The notes beneath the pieces were generated by a model. It saw only the letters and a program-made list of their open reading frames with translations. It was not told where the DNA came from and did no database searches. Below, in pieces: positions 9,053-19,128 of a DNA stretch of 64,000 bases. The translations under genes and the position numbers were made by a program. Location of the stretch: positions 558,001 through 622,000 of the forward strand of contig CANKZJ010000001.1 in NCBI GenBank assembly GCA_947488605.1, read 5' to 3'. Source of the stretch: an uncultured Paracoccaceae bacterium (lineage in GTDB: Bacteria; Pseudomonadota; Alphaproteobacteria; Rhodobacterales; Rhodobacteraceae). Numbering within the stretch: the stretch's first letter is position 1; each line of letters begins with the position of its first letter.

Positions 9053-9059
9053 TATTTTC

Positions 9060-9488
9060 TTACGCTTCGCCGATTAAACCAGTGGCTTCTATCCCGGCCA
9101 TTGCCGCGATCACATCATTGTCTGACGTATCCCCGGTTACGCCAACTGCCCCGATGACGTTGCCGCGCTTGTCACGCACCAGAACACCGCCGGGCACGGG
9201 AACAACTTGGCCGCCGTAGACACCGTTCACAGCCGCCATGAAATAGGCCTGTTGTTCGGCGCGTGCCATTTGAGCCGTCCCAGCCATGCCCAACATGATC
9301 GAGCCGTAGGCCTTGCCGTGCGCGATTCCGAAACGCCCCGGAGCTGCACCATCAGAACGTTCAAACGCTTTGACGTGCCCGCCCGCGTCCAAGATCACCA
9401 CGGACAGCGCTTTGAAGCCCATCTCATCGCCTTTGGCGAGCGCTTTGCGGATGACCGTGCGGGCCTTGTTTGCTGAGATTTCAGCCAT
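9060..9488 (-). CDS. GlcG/HbpS-family heme-binding-type protein
   Basis: The 142-residue protein belongs to the GlcG/HbpS (DUF336) family: KALSVVILDAGGHVKAFERSDGA, then VPVPGGVLVRD and GAVGVTGDTSDND are the usual core. HbpS members bind haem, whereas GlcG is found with the glycolate/glyoxylate genes. It lies 21 bp downstream of the malate synthase gene, so a role in glyoxylate metabolism is the better guess. No signal peptide is visible, so it should be cytoplasmic. The start at 9488 follows an AAGGAG site (reading AAGGAGTTTATGACATG on the minus strand). Confidence 0.88.
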   Translation of the reverse strand: MAEISANKARTVIRKALAKGDEMGFKALSVVILDAGGHVKAFERSDGAAPGRFGIAHGKAYGSIMLGMAGTAQMARAEQQAYFMAAVNGVYGGQVVPVPGGVLVRDKRGNVIGAVGVTGDTSDNDVIAAMAGIEATGLIGEA

Positions 9489-9509
9489 GTCATAAACTCC
9501 TTGATGAAT

Positions 9510-11657
9510 TTAGTGGTTCCGCTGTGCTTTCAGCTCCAAGCGGCGCTGATGCAAGACTGGTTCCGTGTACCCCGACGGCTGAATGCGGCCTTTGAAGACC
9601 AGATCGCAAGCCGCTTGAAAGGCAATCCCGCTGAAGTCGGGTGCCATTGGGCGATACGCGGGGTCATCTGCGTTTTGCGCATCCACGACCGAGGCCATCT
9701 TGCGCATCGCTTCCATGACTTGCGCCTCGCTGACAACATCATGATGCAGCCAATTTGCCAGCGCTTGGCTGGAAATCCGACAAGTTGCGCGGTCTTCCAT
9801 CAGGCCCACATCGTTGATGTCAGGCACTTTCGAGCACCCCACACCTTGGTCAATCCAGCGCACCACGTAGCCAAGGATACCTTGCGCGTTATTCTCGACT
9901 TCCTTGATTTTCTGCGCCTCTGTCCAACGCTGATATTGCGCCAGAGGAATATCCAGAATGGAGGACACATAGGCACGACGCCCACCCTTCAGCAGCTTTG
10001 CCTGAACGGCCATCACATCGACTTTGTGATAGTGCAGTGCGTGCAGTGTCGCAGCTGTCGGGCTTGGGACCCATGCACAGTTTGCGCCTGATTGCGGGTG
10101 GCCGATCTTCTGCTCAAGCATCGCGGCCATTAGGTCGGGCATCGCCCACATGCCTTTGCCGATCTGCGCTTTACCAGAGAACCCACACTCCAAGCCGATA
10201 TCGACGTTCTGATCTTCATAAGCGCCGATCCATTGTTTGCGCTTGATAAAGTCTTTGCGGCTAAACGGCCCGGCTTCCATAGAGGTATGGATTTCGTCGC
10301 CTGTCCGATCCAGGAACCCGGTATTGATGAATGCCACACGCGATTTTGCCGCGCGCACGCATTCTTTGAGGTTCACCGTCGTGCGGCGTTCTTCGTCCAT
10401 AATGCCGATTTTTACCGTATTGCGCGGCAGGCCCAGCGCATCTTCGACCATGCCGAAGATATCAGTTGTCAGTGCCACCTCGTCGGGTCCGTGCATCTTG
10501 GGTTTAACCACATAGACAGACCCTAGGGCAGAGTTTCCGCCCTCGCGCTTAAGATCATGCATCGCGATCAGCACGGTGATCATTGCGTCCATCAAACCTT
10601 CAAAGACTTCATCCCCGTTGCCATCCAGAATGGCAGGGTTTGTCATCAGATGACCGACATTGCGGATCCAAAGCAGCGCGCGGCCTTTCAGGGTCACGTC
10701 ACTGCCATCGGGACCTTTATAAGTGCGGTCATCAGCAAGGCGGCGCGTCATTGTCTTGCCGCCCTTTTGGAACTCAGCGGCCAAATCGCCCTTCATCAGG
10801 CCCAGCCAATTTGTGTAGGCTTCGACTTTATCCTCGGCATCAACGCAGGCGACGCTGTCTTCGCAATCCATGATCGCCGAAATGGCGCTCTCAAGGCGCA
10901 CGTCCGCAAGCAAAGCCTGATCGCGGCTACCAATGGGGTGCGCGCGGTCAAAAACCAGTTCCACATGCAAACCATTGTTGCGCAGCAAAACCGCATCTGG
11001 GGCCTTCGGGTTGCCGCGGTAGCCCACAAATTTTTCGGGCTCGCGCAGTGGGTTGTCATCAATCAGCAAAGCACCTTCATGAACATAATAGCGGGACACA
11101 TCAGCATGGCTTTTGCCAGTGATCGGGAAGGCTTCGTCCAAGAATACGCGCGCGCGCGCCACAACACGCGCGCCATGACCACGGTCATAGGGGCCTTTGG
11201 GCGGCTGCACGCCCATCGCATCGGTGCCATAGAACGCATCATAAAGACTGCCCCAGCGGGCGTTGGCGGCATTCAGGGCAAAACGCGCGTTCGTGATCGG
11301 CACCACAAGCTGCGGTCCTGGAACCGTCGCGATTTCAGGATCGACGTTCGTCGTCTCGATCGCAAAATCATCGCCTTCTGGCACAAGATAGCCAATTTCG
11401 CGCAAAAAAGCCTCGTAAGCCGTCCGGTCAAGCGGCTGACCTCTGCGCTCTACATGCCACGCATCAATACTGGCCTGGAGGTCATCACGTTGCTTGAGCG
11501 CTGCGCGGTTGCGCGGCGTCATCTCAGCGATCAGACCTGCAAACCCTTGCCAAAACGCATCGCTGTCGATGCCAGTTCCATCCAGCGCTTGTCCGTCAAT
11601 GAATTGCGCCAGTTCCGGCGCGACCTGAAGCCCGTGTTTTTCGATACGATCTGACAT
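9510..11657 (-). CDS. glcB: Malate synthase G
   Basis: Malate synthase G condenses glyoxylate with acetyl-CoA to malate in the glyoxylate/glycolate pathway, in the cytoplasm. The 715-residue length is typical of the monomeric G isoform. Recognisable blocks are [34 protein letters not shown] (the Mg/catalytic region), [26 protein letters not shown] and [17 protein letters not shown]. The frame runs open to 11864, but family comparison and a GGGGA ribosome site fix the start at 11657 ([10 protein letters not shown]). A GlcG-like gene follows. No isocitrate lyase gene is in the window, so it may mainly serve glycolate or ethylmalonyl-CoA-pathway flux (inference). Confidence 0.96.
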   Translation of the reverse strand: MSDRIEKHGLQVAPELAQFIDGQALDGTGIDSDAFWQGFAGLIAEMTPRNRAALKQRDDLQASIDAWHVERRGQPLDRTAYEAFLREIGYLVPEGDDFAIETTNVDPEIATVPGPQLVVPITNARFALNAANARWGSLYDAFYGTDAMGVQPPKGPYDRGHGARVVARARVFLDEAFPITGKSHADVSRYYVHEGALLIDDNPLREPEKFVGYRGNPKAPDAVLLRNNGLHVELVFDRAHPIGSRDQALLADVRLESAISAIMDCEDSVACVDAEDKVEAYTNWLGLMKGDLAAEFQKGGKTMTRRLADDRTYKGPDGSDVTLKGRALLWIRNVGHLMTNPAILDGNGDEVFEGLMDAMITVLIAMHDLKREGGNSALGSVYVVKPKMHGPDEVALTTDIFGMVEDALGLPRNTVKIGIMDEERRTTVNLKECVRAAKSRVAFINTGFLDRTGDEIHTSMEAGPFSRKDFIKRKQWIGAYEDQNVDIGLECGFSGKAQIGKGMWAMPDLMAAMLEQKIGHPQSGANCAWVPSPTAATLHALHYHKVDVMAVQAKLLKGGRRAYVSSILDIPLAQYQRWTEAQKIKEVENNAQGILGYVVRWIDQGVGCSKVPDINDVGLMEDRATCRISSQALANWLHHDVVSEAQVMEAMRKMASVVDAQNADDPAYRPMAPDFSGIAFQAACDLVFKGRIQPSGYTEPVLHQRRLELKAQRNH

Positions 11658-11763
11658 GGCAGTTCCCCTTTGTTGCAATCCGCATACAGCGGCACACAAT
11701 AACAGCTCGGTGCTTGGGGTAATGCGAAAGTTTCCCATAGGCAACAAAGCAGCGCAGATTTCT

Positions 11764-11928
11764 CTAGCGCATATCCTTGGCGGTCGCTTTGCGCTCTGAC
11801 TTACAGCGGTCCGAGCAATACCGCACCTCGTCCCAAACCTTGGCCCATTTCTTGCGCCACGCAAACGGCCGCCCGCACGTAGCGCAGGTCTTTTGGGGTA
11901 AATCGGCTTTTCGACGCATCTTGGGCAT
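11764..11928 (-). CDS. DUF2256 zinc-ribbon-like small protein
   Basis: The small basic protein (54 residues from the ATG at 11928; a start at 11919 is also possible) contains the DUF2256 signature: [19 protein letters not shown], then [11 protein letters not shown]. The two Cys pairs (CATC and CSDRC) probably bind zinc. Function is unknown. DUF2256 genes often sit beside cryptochrome/photolyase genes, and here a photolyase-like gene is about 7 kb away. It is divergent from pepN and lies about 100 bp upstream of glcB on the same strand. Confidence 0.85.
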   Translation of the reverse strand: MPKMRRKADLPQKTCATCGRPFAWRKKWAKVWDEVRYCSDRCKSERKATAKDMR

Positions 11929-11999
11929 AGGCTGCAAACTAGGCTGGAAGATCACCGATGCACAGCCTAGGTTCTGAGAAAATGATCAAGGATGATGTC

Positions 12000-14552
12000 A
12001 TGAAAGACGCAGCCCCCCAAACTATCTATCTCGCGGACTATACGCCGCCCGCGTATCTGGTGGACGACGTGCATCTGACATTCAAACTGGCCGCGAAAAG
12101 CACACGCGTCATTTCACGTATTTCGTTTCGCCCAAACCCCGATGCCAAATCGCAGGAGTTCTTTCTGCACGGCAATGAATTGAAATTGATCAGCGCCAAG
12201 ATTGACGGGCAGACCATTTCACCCGATGTCGATGATGAGGGGTTGCGTTGCACAGTTCCCGACGCCCCTTTCACGTTCGAGGCCGAGGTCGAGATTAGCC
12301 CAGCCACAAACACCGCCCTTGAAGGGCTTTATATGTCCAATGGCATGTACTGCACCCAATGCGAGGCCGAAGGGTTCCGCAAGATCACGTACTACCCTGA
12401 TCGCCCCGACGTGATGTCCGTTTTCACGGTGCGTATTGAGTGTGACCTTCCCGTGCTTTTGTCCAACGGCAACCCAACCGCATCGGGTGATCGATGGGCC
12501 GAATGGCAAGATCCGTGGCCCAAGCCCGCCTATCTTTTTGCCTTGGTTGCTGGCGATCTTGTTGCGCATCCCGATACCTTCACCACGATGTCTGGCAAGC
12601 CAGTCGCCCTAAACATCTGGGTCCGCCCCGGTGGTGACGAGGCAAAATGCGCCTTTGGCATGGAAGCCCTAAAAAAGTCGATGACATGGGACGAAGATGT
12701 CTATGGCCGCGAATACGATCTCGATATTTTCAATATCGTCGCTGTTGACGATTTCAACATGGGCGCGATGGAAAACAAGGGGCTCAATATCTTCAATGCC
12801 TCCGCCGTCCTTGCATCGCCTGAAACCGCGACAGACACTGATTTTGAGCGCATCGAAGCAATCATCGCCCATGAGTATTTTCACAACTGGACGGGCAACC
12901 GCATTACCTGTCGCGATTGGTTTCAGCTTTGCCTGAAAGAAGGGCTGACAGTCTTCCGGGATCAACAATTCACGGGTGACATGCGCAGCCACCCTGTCAA
13001 ACGGATCGATGACGCCAAAGTGTTGCGCGCGCATCAGTTCCGCGAGGATGGCGGCCCCCTCGCCCATCCGGTGCGGCCCGACAGTTTTGTCGAGATCAAC
13101 AATTTCTACACCGTGACCGTCTATGAAAAAGGGGCAGAGATCATTGGCATGCTCAAACGCTTGGTTGGCGATGATGCCTACGCCAAAGCGCTTGACCTTT
13201 ATTTTGATCGGCATGACGGCGATGCCGCCACGATTGAGGATTGGTTGCAGGTGTTTGCCGACACCACTGGCCGCGATCTGACGCAATTTGGCAAATGGTA
13301 CAGCCAAGCAGGCACACCGCGTGTGACGGTCGCAGATGACTTCGCGGATGGCACCTACCGGCTACACCTGACGCAAGAAACGCCGCCAACGCCTGGACAG
13401 GCCAACAAAGAGCCACTTTTGCTTCCCATAGCCGTGGGATTGCTGGATGACAGCGGCGCAGAGGTTGTATCGACGACCGTTCTGGAAATGACCGATGCCA
13501 AGCAAACCTTCACTTTTGAGGGGTTAGCTAGCAAACCGATCCCATCGATACTGCGTGACTTTTCCGCCCCCGTTATATTGAAAAACACCAAAACCAACGC
13601 CGAACGCGCCTTCCTGCTGGCGCATGATACCGATCCGTTCAACAGATGGGACGCTGGCCGTACATTGGCCCAAGACTTGCTCGTGCGGATGGTGCAAGAG
13701 GATGCCACACCGGACACTGCATTCCTTGATGGTATCGCTGCGGTGGTGCGCGATGACGGTCTTGATCCGGCCTTCCGCGCTTTGGTTCTGGGGCTGCCAA
13801 GTGAAGAAGATACTGCGCAAGCAATCTTTGATGCGGGCCAAGCGCCCGATCCGACAGCGATCAATCAAGCGCATGAAACGCTCAAACTTCATATCGCACA
13901 GCATTTGCAGGACATCATGCCGCGCATCTTCGCGGATATGACAGTGACCGGCCCTTACGCGCCCGATCCAGAACCCGCTGGCAAACGGGCACTGGGCAAC
14001 GCGGTTTTGTCATTGATGAGCAAATTGGACGGCGGCAAACAAGCGCAGCATCAGTTTGCGCAAGCGGACAACATGACCCAACAATTGGGTGCATTGCGGG
14101 CATTACTACAGATCTCCAAAGGTGCGGATGCGCTCGCGGCGTTTGCGGCCCAATGGCAACATGACCGTCTGGTCATGGACAAATGGTTCGCGCTGCAGGT
14201 CAGCCTTGCGGCACCGCAGGATGCGACACAGACAGCAATAAGCCTGACGCAACACCCCGCCTTTGACATCAAGAATCCAAACCGGTTCCGCTCTGTCTTT
14301 GGTGGGCTGAAAGCCAATACCGCAGGGTTTCATCAGGCTTCTGGGGAAGCTTATGACCTACTGGCCGATTGGTTAATCAAGCTTGACCCGCTCAACCCGC
14401 AAACCACCGCGCGGATGTCCACGTCGTTTGATACCTGGCGGCGTTATGATGCTGAAAAACAGATAAAAATGCGCGCGGCTTTGACCCGTATCGCTCAAAC
14501 GCCAAACCTGTCACGCGACACAACAGAGATGGTGACGCGTATTTTGGGCTAA
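12000..14552 (+). CDS. pepN: Aminopeptidase N (M1 zinc metallopeptidase)
   Basis: PepN removes N-terminal residues from peptides in the cytoplasm. The 850-residue length fits the bacterial Ala-aminopeptidase type. The substrate-binding GAMEN motif is at about 255-259, and the zinc site HEYFHNW (HExxH) is at 291-295 with the third ligand Glu about 19 residues later in LKEGLTVFRDQQF. The C-terminal part is the usual helical ERAP1-like region. The frame is open from 11958, but AAGGATGATGTC before the ATG at 12000 and the family start (MKDAAPQTIYL) support 12000. It is a single gene, followed by an inverted repeat. Confidence 0.95.
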   Translation: MKDAAPQTIYLADYTPPAYLVDDVHLTFKLAAKSTRVISRISFRPNPDAKSQEFFLHGNELKLISAKIDGQTISPDVDDEGLRCTVPDAPFTFEAEVEISPATNTALEGLYMSNGMYCTQCEAEGFRKITYYPDRPDVMSVFTVRIECDLPVLLSNGNPTASGDRWAEWQDPWPKPAYLFALVAGDLVAHPDTFTTMSGKPVALNIWVRPGGDEAKCAFGMEALKKSMTWDEDVYGREYDLDIFNIVAVDDFNMGAMENKGLNIFNASAVLASPETATDTDFERIEAIIAHEYFHNWTGNRITCRDWFQLCLKEGLTVFRDQQFTGDMRSHPVKRIDDAKVLRAHQFREDGGPLAHPVRPDSFVEINNFYTVTVYEKGAEIIGMLKRLVGDDAYAKALDLYFDRHDGDAATIEDWLQVFADTTGRDLTQFGKWYSQAGTPRVTVADDFADGTYRLHLTQETPPTPGQANKEPLLLPIAVGLLDDSGAEVVSTTVLEMTDAKQTFTFEGLASKPIPSILRDFSAPVILKNTKTNAERAFLLAHDTDPFNRWDAGRTLAQDLLVRMVQEDATPDTAFLDGIAAVVRDDGLDPAFRALVLGLPSEEDTAQAIFDAGQAPDPTAINQAHETLKLHIAQHLQDIMPRIFADMTVTGPYAPDPEPAGKRALGNAVLSLMSKLDGGKQAQHQFAQADNMTQQLGALRALLQISKGADALAAFAAQWQHDRLVMDKWFALQVSLAAPQDATQTAISLTQHPAFDIKNPNRFRSVFGGLKANTAGFHQASGEAYDLLADWLIKLDPLNPQTTARMSTSFDTWRRYDAEKQIKMRAALTRIAQTPNLSRDTTEMVTRILG

Positions 14553-14588
14553 AATTTGCCGATCCGACCGTGCGATTGCCGCAAATTT
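14552..14588 (+). terminator. Inverted repeat after pepN
   Basis: Arms AAATTTGC and GCAAATTT (8 bp, perfect) enclose a 21-nt spacer and start at the last base of the pepN stop. The AT-rich outer arms and long loop make this a weak terminator or a retained mRNA 3' end structure. Confidence 0.35.
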
Positions 14589-14623
14589 ATGCCGTTGCGA
14601 AGGTGTCATTCATCTGTTGTGGA

Positions 14624-14647
14624 ACCGTTACACGGTACTGCGCAGTA
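14624..14647 (+). promoter_or_regulatory. Two abutting palindromes just upstream of the acyltransferase start
   Basis: ACCGT-tac-ACGGT (14624-14636) runs directly into the perfect 12-bp palindrome TACTGCGCAGTA (14636-14647), 7 bp before the ATG. No Shine-Dalgarno sequence is visible there. The pair could be an operator or an RNA structure controlling translation. Confidence 0.35.
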
Positions 14648-14654
14648 ATGATGC

Positions 14655-15524
14655 ATGGAATACCGAATTGACCCGCTGATCGCTGAACGCGCCCCGTGGC
14701 TTTACAGTGATCGCCCCGGCACACACATCGCAAAGCGATGCCTGCACCGGATGCTTGGCTACGATACCACAGTCAAAATTGCCAAATCCCTCAAAGATGC
14801 GCCTGCATATGAAATCATGCACACAATGGCGGACCGGTTGGCGAAAATGGTCGATGCAAGCGGTTTGGGACACATCCCATCACATGGCCCTGCCCTGATT
14901 GTTGCCAATCATCCCACAGGGATCGCTGACGGCATTATCTTGAACGGTTTGATCGCTGCCGCGCGCCCGGACGCATATTTCTTTGCCAATCGCGATATCC
15001 TGCGCGTCTTTCCACAGATGGAGACGATGATTGCCCCCGTTGAATGGCGCACCGAACTACGCAGTCATGCCAAAACGCGCGAGACAATGGCTTATGTGCG
15101 TAAAGCGACGGACATGGGCCGTCTTGGTGTCATCTTTCCATCTGGTCGTTTGGCCAAGCGGCGAGGGCTGCGCCTGTACGAGCGGCCGTGGATGGCGTCG
15201 GCAGCAATGCTTGCACGCAAATTCGACCTTCCCGTGATCCCGGTGAACATTCAGGCACGTAATTCCGCGCTATTTTATCTGTTTGACCTGATCCATCCGA
15301 CGCTGCGCGATATTACCCTATTTCATGAGACGCTGAACAAAGCACGACAGCCTTATAAAGTAACAGTCGGAGAGCCGATTTCAGCGGCTGCGATCCCGCG
15401 AAATTCCGACGATGGTATCGAGATGCTCCGCAAGGCGACATTGGCTTTGGGTGGCAAAGACGCACCGACCGTGAACCTTATCGCAACATCGCGCGCGTTG
15501 GCAAAGGTTGCGGCGACCGACTAA
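14655..15524 (+). CDS. Lysophospholipid acyltransferase family protein (PlsC-like)
   Basis: The 289-residue protein contains a glycerophosphate acyltransferase core: ALIVANHPTGIADGIILN is the acyltransferase block I with a His-x5-Asp spacing, VIFPSGRLAKR is the phosphate-binding block, and LPVIPVNIQARNS is a later conserved block. Such enzymes transfer an acyl chain to a lysophospholipid, lysophosphatidate or lipid amine at the cytoplasmic membrane face. No clear transmembrane helix is visible, so it is probably peripheral. The ATG at 14655 lacks a ribosome site and is preceded by two palindromes. The exact acceptor is unknown. Confidence 0.82.
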   Translation: MEYRIDPLIAERAPWLYSDRPGTHIAKRCLHRMLGYDTTVKIAKSLKDAPAYEIMHTMADRLAKMVDASGLGHIPSHGPALIVANHPTGIADGIILNGLIAAARPDAYFFANRDILRVFPQMETMIAPVEWRTELRSHAKTRETMAYVRKATDMGRLGVIFPSGRLAKRRGLRLYERPWMASAAMLARKFDLPVIPVNIQARNSALFYLFDLIHPTLRDITLFHETLNKARQPYKVTVGEPISAAAIPRNSDDGIEMLRKATLALGGKDAPTVNLIATSRALAKVAATD

Positions 15525-15553
15525 CCACGCATCTGTTCTCTTGAAGCTGCCTG

Positions 15554-15575
15554 CGCCTTCTTTTAAACGAAGGCG
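15554..15575 (+). promoter_or_regulatory. Hairpin in the gatB leader
   Basis: CGCCTTC and GAAGGCG (7-bp arms, 8-nt loop TTTTAAAC) lie 24 bp before the gatB start and just upstream of its AAAAGGAAG ribosome site. It may be the acyltransferase terminator or a structure in the gatB 5' UTR; no T-run follows. Confidence 0.4.
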
Positions 15576-15599
15576 TAGCCAGACAAAAGGAAGCGCCTG

Positions 15600-17111
15600 A
15601 TGCTCGACCTCACTTATGAGACCCCAAAACCCAAAACCATTGCTGGGGCAACCGGCGATTGGGAATTGGTGATTGGCCTAGAGGTCCACGCACAAGTCGC
15701 GACAAACGCCAAATTGTTCTCTGGCGCGTCGACGCTTTTTGGTGCGGAACCCAACAGCAACGTCGCATTCGTGGACGCAGGCATGCCCGGCATGCTGCCC
15801 GTCATCAACGAGGGCTGTGTCGCACAGGCTGTCAAAACCGGACTTGGCCTCAATGCAGAGATTAACCTGTTCTCGGCCTTTGATCGCAAGAACTACTTCT
15901 ACCCTGACCTGCCGCAGGGCTACCAAATTTCGCAGCTTTACCACCCGATCGTGGGCGAAGGCGAAGTTTTGGTTGAAATGGGCGACGGCCTGGCACGTAA
16001 CGTGCGCATCGAACGCATCCACCTTGAACAAGACGCAGGCAAATCGATCCACGACATGGACCCCACAATGTCCTTCGTCGATCTGAACCGGACAGGCGTG
16101 GCTTTGATGGAAATCGTCAGCCGCCCCGATATTCGCGGACCAGAAGAAGCCGCAGCCTATGTGCTGAAGCTGCGCCAGATTTTGCGCTACCTCGGCACCT
16201 GCGATGGCAACATGCAAAACGGTAACCTGCGCGCGGACGTCAATGTGTCGATCTGCAAACCTGGACAGTACGAAAAGTATCAAGCGACCCAAGATTTTGG
16301 TGAGCTGGGCACGCGCTGCGAGATCAAGAACATGAATTCTATGCGGTTCATCCAAATGGCCATCGACTACGAGGCCCGCCGGCAGATCGCGTTGATTGAA
16401 GATGGTAAAGAGGTCGTGCAAGAAACACGCCTTTATGACCCTGATAAGAACGAGACACGGTCAATGCGATCCAAGGAAGAAGCGCATGACTATCGCTACT
16501 TCCCCGATCCTGATCTGCTGCCTTTGGAAATCGAGCAGGCCTGGGTCGACGAGATCAAAGCGACGCTTCCAGAACTACCTGATCAGAAAAAAGCACGCTT
16601 TATTAGCGACTTTGGTCTGTCGGACTATGACGCGTCCGTGCTGACCGCTGAGGTTACGAATGCAGAATACTTTGAGAAAGTAGCCGAAGGACGCGACGGT
16701 AAGCTGGCGGCAAACTGGGTGATCAACGAACTTTTTGGTCGTTTGAAAAAGGAAGATCACAACATTGAAGATAGCCCTGTGTCTGCAAGCCAGCTTGGCG
16801 CATTAATCGGTTTGATCAAAGCGGGCGACATTAACGGCAAGATTGCCAAGGATGTCTTCGAGGTTTGCTACACCACAGGTCGCGATCCTGCCGAGATTGT
16901 TGAAACCGAAGGCATGAAGCAGGTCACAGACACCGGCGCTATTGAGGCCGCGGTTGACGAGATCATTGCCGCCAACCCTGCCCAAGTCGAAAAGGCGAAA
17001 GCCAATCCCAAATTGGTCGGTTGGTTCGTCGGTCAGGTCATGAAGTCGACAGGTGGCAAAGCGAACCCAGCTGCCGTGAACCAGATCATCGCAGCCAAAC
17101 TGAGGCTTTAA
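15600..17111 (+). CDS. gatB: Aspartyl/glutamyl-tRNA amidotransferase subunit B
   Basis: GatB binds and phosphorylates the mischarged Glu-tRNA(Gln) or Asp-tRNA(Asn) that the GatCAB complex amidates, using ammonia from GatA. The 503-residue protein has the cradle domain with [19 protein letters not shown] near the N-terminus, [29 protein letters not shown] and the [11 protein letters not shown] block, followed by a C-terminal YqeY/tail domain. AAAAGGAAG stands 8 nt before the ATG. gatC and gatA are not adjacent, which is common in alphaproteobacteria. Confidence 0.97.
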   Translation: MLDLTYETPKPKTIAGATGDWELVIGLEVHAQVATNAKLFSGASTLFGAEPNSNVAFVDAGMPGMLPVINEGCVAQAVKTGLGLNAEINLFSAFDRKNYFYPDLPQGYQISQLYHPIVGEGEVLVEMGDGLARNVRIERIHLEQDAGKSIHDMDPTMSFVDLNRTGVALMEIVSRPDIRGPEEAAAYVLKLRQILRYLGTCDGNMQNGNLRADVNVSICKPGQYEKYQATQDFGELGTRCEIKNMNSMRFIQMAIDYEARRQIALIEDGKEVVQETRLYDPDKNETRSMRSKEEAHDYRYFPDPDLLPLEIEQAWVDEIKATLPELPDQKKARFISDFGLSDYDASVLTAEVTNAEYFEKVAEGRDGKLAANWVINELFGRLKKEDHNIEDSPVSASQLGALIGLIKAGDINGKIAKDVFEVCYTTGRDPAEIVETEGMKQVTDTGAIEAAVDEIIAANPAQVEKAKANPKLVGWFVGQVMKSTGGKANPAAVNQIIAAKLRL

Positions 17112-17197
17112 GGCGACGTCAGAACGATTGCGTCCGATAGCGTTGGCACGCACGCTGAGGTTTGATACACGCTGCCGGGTGGAAACAGGGATTAGTC

Positions 17198-17563
17198 ATG
17201 AGCTTCGAATATAAAGTCGTTCCAGCGCCGTCGCGTGGTCTAAAAGCCAAGGGGCTGAAAACAGCCGAAGATCGTTTTGCCAATGCCCTGCAAACCAGCA
17301 TCAATGAACATGCATCAAGTGGTTGGGAGTACGTCCGCGCCGATACGTTGCCGTGTGAGCAGCGCGAAGGTTTGATGGGTAAGACAACCGTCTACCAAAA
17401 CATGTTGGTGTTCCGCCGCAGCAAAGCTGAAGAGCCGTCTCTTGTTGCAGCGCCAGAAGTCATCAGACCTGTAGAGCCACCTTTGGTAGCCCCTACACTC
17501 GACGCAGAAACAGAAACGCAGCCTGAAGCCGACAAAAAGCCAGCGACAGGCAACGCTGAATAA
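17198..17563 (+). CDS. DUF4177 domain-containing protein
   Basis: The 121-residue protein opens with FEYKVVPAPSRGLKAKG, continues to GWEYVRADTLPCEQREG and ends its folded part at NMLVFRR, the DUF4177 pattern. The last 45 residues are Pro/Glu/Ala-rich and probably disordered. No function is known. The ATG at 17198 is preferred over one at 17162, which would add 12 residues before the domain. Its stop directly abuts the stop of the convergent bolA-family gene. Confidence 0.75.
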   Translation: MSFEYKVVPAPSRGLKAKGLKTAEDRFANALQTSINEHASSGWEYVRADTLPCEQREGLMGKTTVYQNMLVFRRSKAEEPSLVAAPEVIRPVEPPLVAPTLDAETETQPEADKKPATGNAE

Positions 17564-17815
17564 CTACTGAATATCGATCGCAAGGGCGTGAATGCGCCCG
17601 ATGATGTCTTTGCCCAACGCAGAGTGCACCGCACGATGCCGCGCAATCCGCGACATATCGTCAAGTGACCCCGCCTTGATCACGACGCGCCAATGGCTTT
17701 CGCCCGATCCGTCATCGCCTGAATGCCCACTGTGCAAGGCGCTTTCGTTGATCACGTCGAGGTGCTCGGGCGATAATGCGCCCAATGCATTACGAATTTC
17801 GGTTTCAAGTGCCAT
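17564..17815 (-). CDS. BolA family protein
   Basis: The 83-residue protein carries the BolA fold: an N-terminal helix, LDVINESALHSGH (with the His that can ligate an iron-sulfur cluster with a monothiol glutaredoxin), HWRVVIKAGSL, and RHRAVHSALG leading to IHALAIDI. BolA proteins act with glutaredoxins in iron sensing and Fe-S trafficking and affect cell shape under stress. It is divergent from a J-domain gene across 78 bp. This BolA, J-domain and CobS order is, as far as I recall, common in Rhodobacterales. Confidence 0.93.
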   Translation of the reverse strand: MALETEIRNALGALSPEHLDVINESALHSGHSGDDGSGESHWRVVIKAGSLDDMSRIARHRAVHSALGKDIIGRIHALAIDIQ

Positions 17816-17893
17816 TATTTTTGCTCTGCCCTCTTCAATCTCTCGCTGTAGAGTTTAATGTGTTTTCTCCGAGTCGAAAAGGCGAGACACTCA

Positions 17894-18529
17894 ATGAAAA
17901 AAGATGATCCCTTTGGTTTTGACATGTCAGTGTCGAGTTCGAAGAAAAAGAACCCGCGCGGACGGCGTGGTATGTCTGGCGCGTCTGAGACCTCTCGCCG
18001 TGTCTGCGATCATGAGGGGTGTGAAGAGGCGGGCAAGTATCGCGCGCCAAAATCGCCGGATATTCTGGATGATTTCTTTTGGTTCTGTCAGCAGCATGTG
18101 CGCGAGTACAACCTGAAATGGAACTTCTTTGACAGCACGTCAGAGGCAGAGCTTGCTGCACAAATGGACAGTGATCGCGTTTGGGAACGTCCGACAAAGC
18201 CATTTAAGCGCACCATCGAAGAAGCCGCTTGGGCACGTCTTGGCGTTGATGACCCGCATCAGGTATTGGGCGAGAATGCCACGCGCAACCCGGGCCGTGG
18301 TGCTGCAACGGGTCGCAAGCTGCCGCCGACCGAACGGCGTGCGATGGAAATCCTGGAAGCGAAAGACAATTGGTCCAAGCAAGAAATCCGCAAAGCATAT
18401 AAGGCGCTGATCAAAGTGCTGCACCCGGATATGAACGGTGGGGATCGCAGCCAGGAAGAACAGCTTTCAGAAGTTGTCTGGGCTTGGGATCAAATCAAGG
18501 AAAGTCGCCATTTTCGCGATAAGCCATGA
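17894..18529 (+). CDS. J-domain (DnaJ-like) protein
   Basis: The 211-residue cytoplasmic protein has its J domain at the C-terminus (about 150-205): AMEILEAKDNWSKQEIRKAY, then KVLHPDMNGG with the HPD motif that stimulates DnaK ATPase. The N-terminal part contains a possible Cys/His cluster (CDHEGCEEAG, WFCQQHVREY), which may bind zinc. A C-terminal J domain without G/F or zinc-finger regions makes it a class III co-chaperone. The start at 17894 is chosen over 17858 because an MKKDDPFGFD beginning is typical of the family. A terminator-like hairpin follows. Confidence 0.88.
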   Translation: MKKDDPFGFDMSVSSSKKKNPRGRRGMSGASETSRRVCDHEGCEEAGKYRAPKSPDILDDFFWFCQQHVREYNLKWNFFDSTSEAELAAQMDSDRVWERPTKPFKRTIEEAAWARLGVDDPHQVLGENATRNPGRGAATGRKLPPTERRAMEILEAKDNWSKQEIRKAYKALIKVLHPDMNGGDRSQEEQLSEVVWAWDQIKESRHFRDKP

Positions 18530-18530
18530 A

Positions 18531-18563
18531 AAAACGGGCCAAGGTTAAACCCCGGCCAGTTTT
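18531..18563. terminator. Bidirectional terminator-like hairpin
   Basis: Arms AAAAC/GTTTT enclose GGCC/GGCC and an inner GGTT/AACC, with small mismatches. The A-run before and T-run after make it usable from both sides, and it lies between the convergent J-domain gene and the membrane-protein gene at 18589. Confidence 0.6.
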
Positions 18564-18588
18564 CAATTTCTAAACGTTTATCTTTGGA

Positions 18589-19128
18589 TCAGTCGCGGTT
18601 GTAGAGGTTCGCACGTGATAGCGAACTCAACTGGGATGCCGCACTACGATGTGCAGAACGATGCAAGCCAAATGCACGCTCTTCGTGAAGCGCGATCATC
18701 ATATAGTGCGCGCCCAGCAGGATACCGTACCAAGCAACAACCAACCAAGGCCGTGCTACAAACTCTGTCGCGACGAGCACCGGCGCGTAGAACGTACCAT
18801 ATACCGGGGCGATCAGTGTTCCTGCGATAATCGCAGCAAGAAGCGCCACGGCGGTCGATCCAACAATTGCCCGGGCAAGACCCATGGCGCCTGTTTGACC
18901 CAGCCAGCCACGGGCAGCAAAAAGAGCAATCCCTGCGCTCGCTGCGCCAGAAAAAGTAATCCAGTAAACATAGGCTGATGAACCCGGCGAAATTGCCGCT
19001 TCACCTTCGACCCCTGACATGACCAACACCGCAAGTCCGGCTGCCATTGCGATGATCGCAGCACACGCCATGGCGAATGATCTTTCAGCCTTTGTCAGGT
19101 AAATCGTATCTTTCAAACGTGTTAACAT
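18589..19128 (-). CDS. Uncharacterised membrane protein
   Basis: I do not recognise a family. The 179-residue product has four likely transmembrane helices (about residues 20-40, 55-75, 88-110 and 125-150), each Ala/Gly/Val-rich, and a basic Ser-rich cytoplasmic tail (HRSAHRSAASQLSSLSRA). The start at 19128 is fixed by GGGGAG 7 nt upstream. The gene is alone, in front of a 0.48 kb gene-free region before cobS. Confidence 0.6.
   Translation of the reverse strand: MLTRLKDTIYLTKAERSFAMACAAIIAMAAGLAVLVMSGVEGEAAISPGSSAYVYWITFSGAASAGIALFAARGWLGQTGAMGLARAIVGSTAVALLAAIIAGTLIAPVYGTFYAPVLVATEFVARPWLVVAWYGILLGAHYMMIALHEERAFGLHRSAHRSAASQLSSLSRANLYNRD

Noticed and set aside
11657-11864. N-terminal extension of malate synthase (69 codons)
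   Set aside because: The family start and a ribosome site at 11657 make the upstream part non-coding; it also overlaps the DUF2256 gene.
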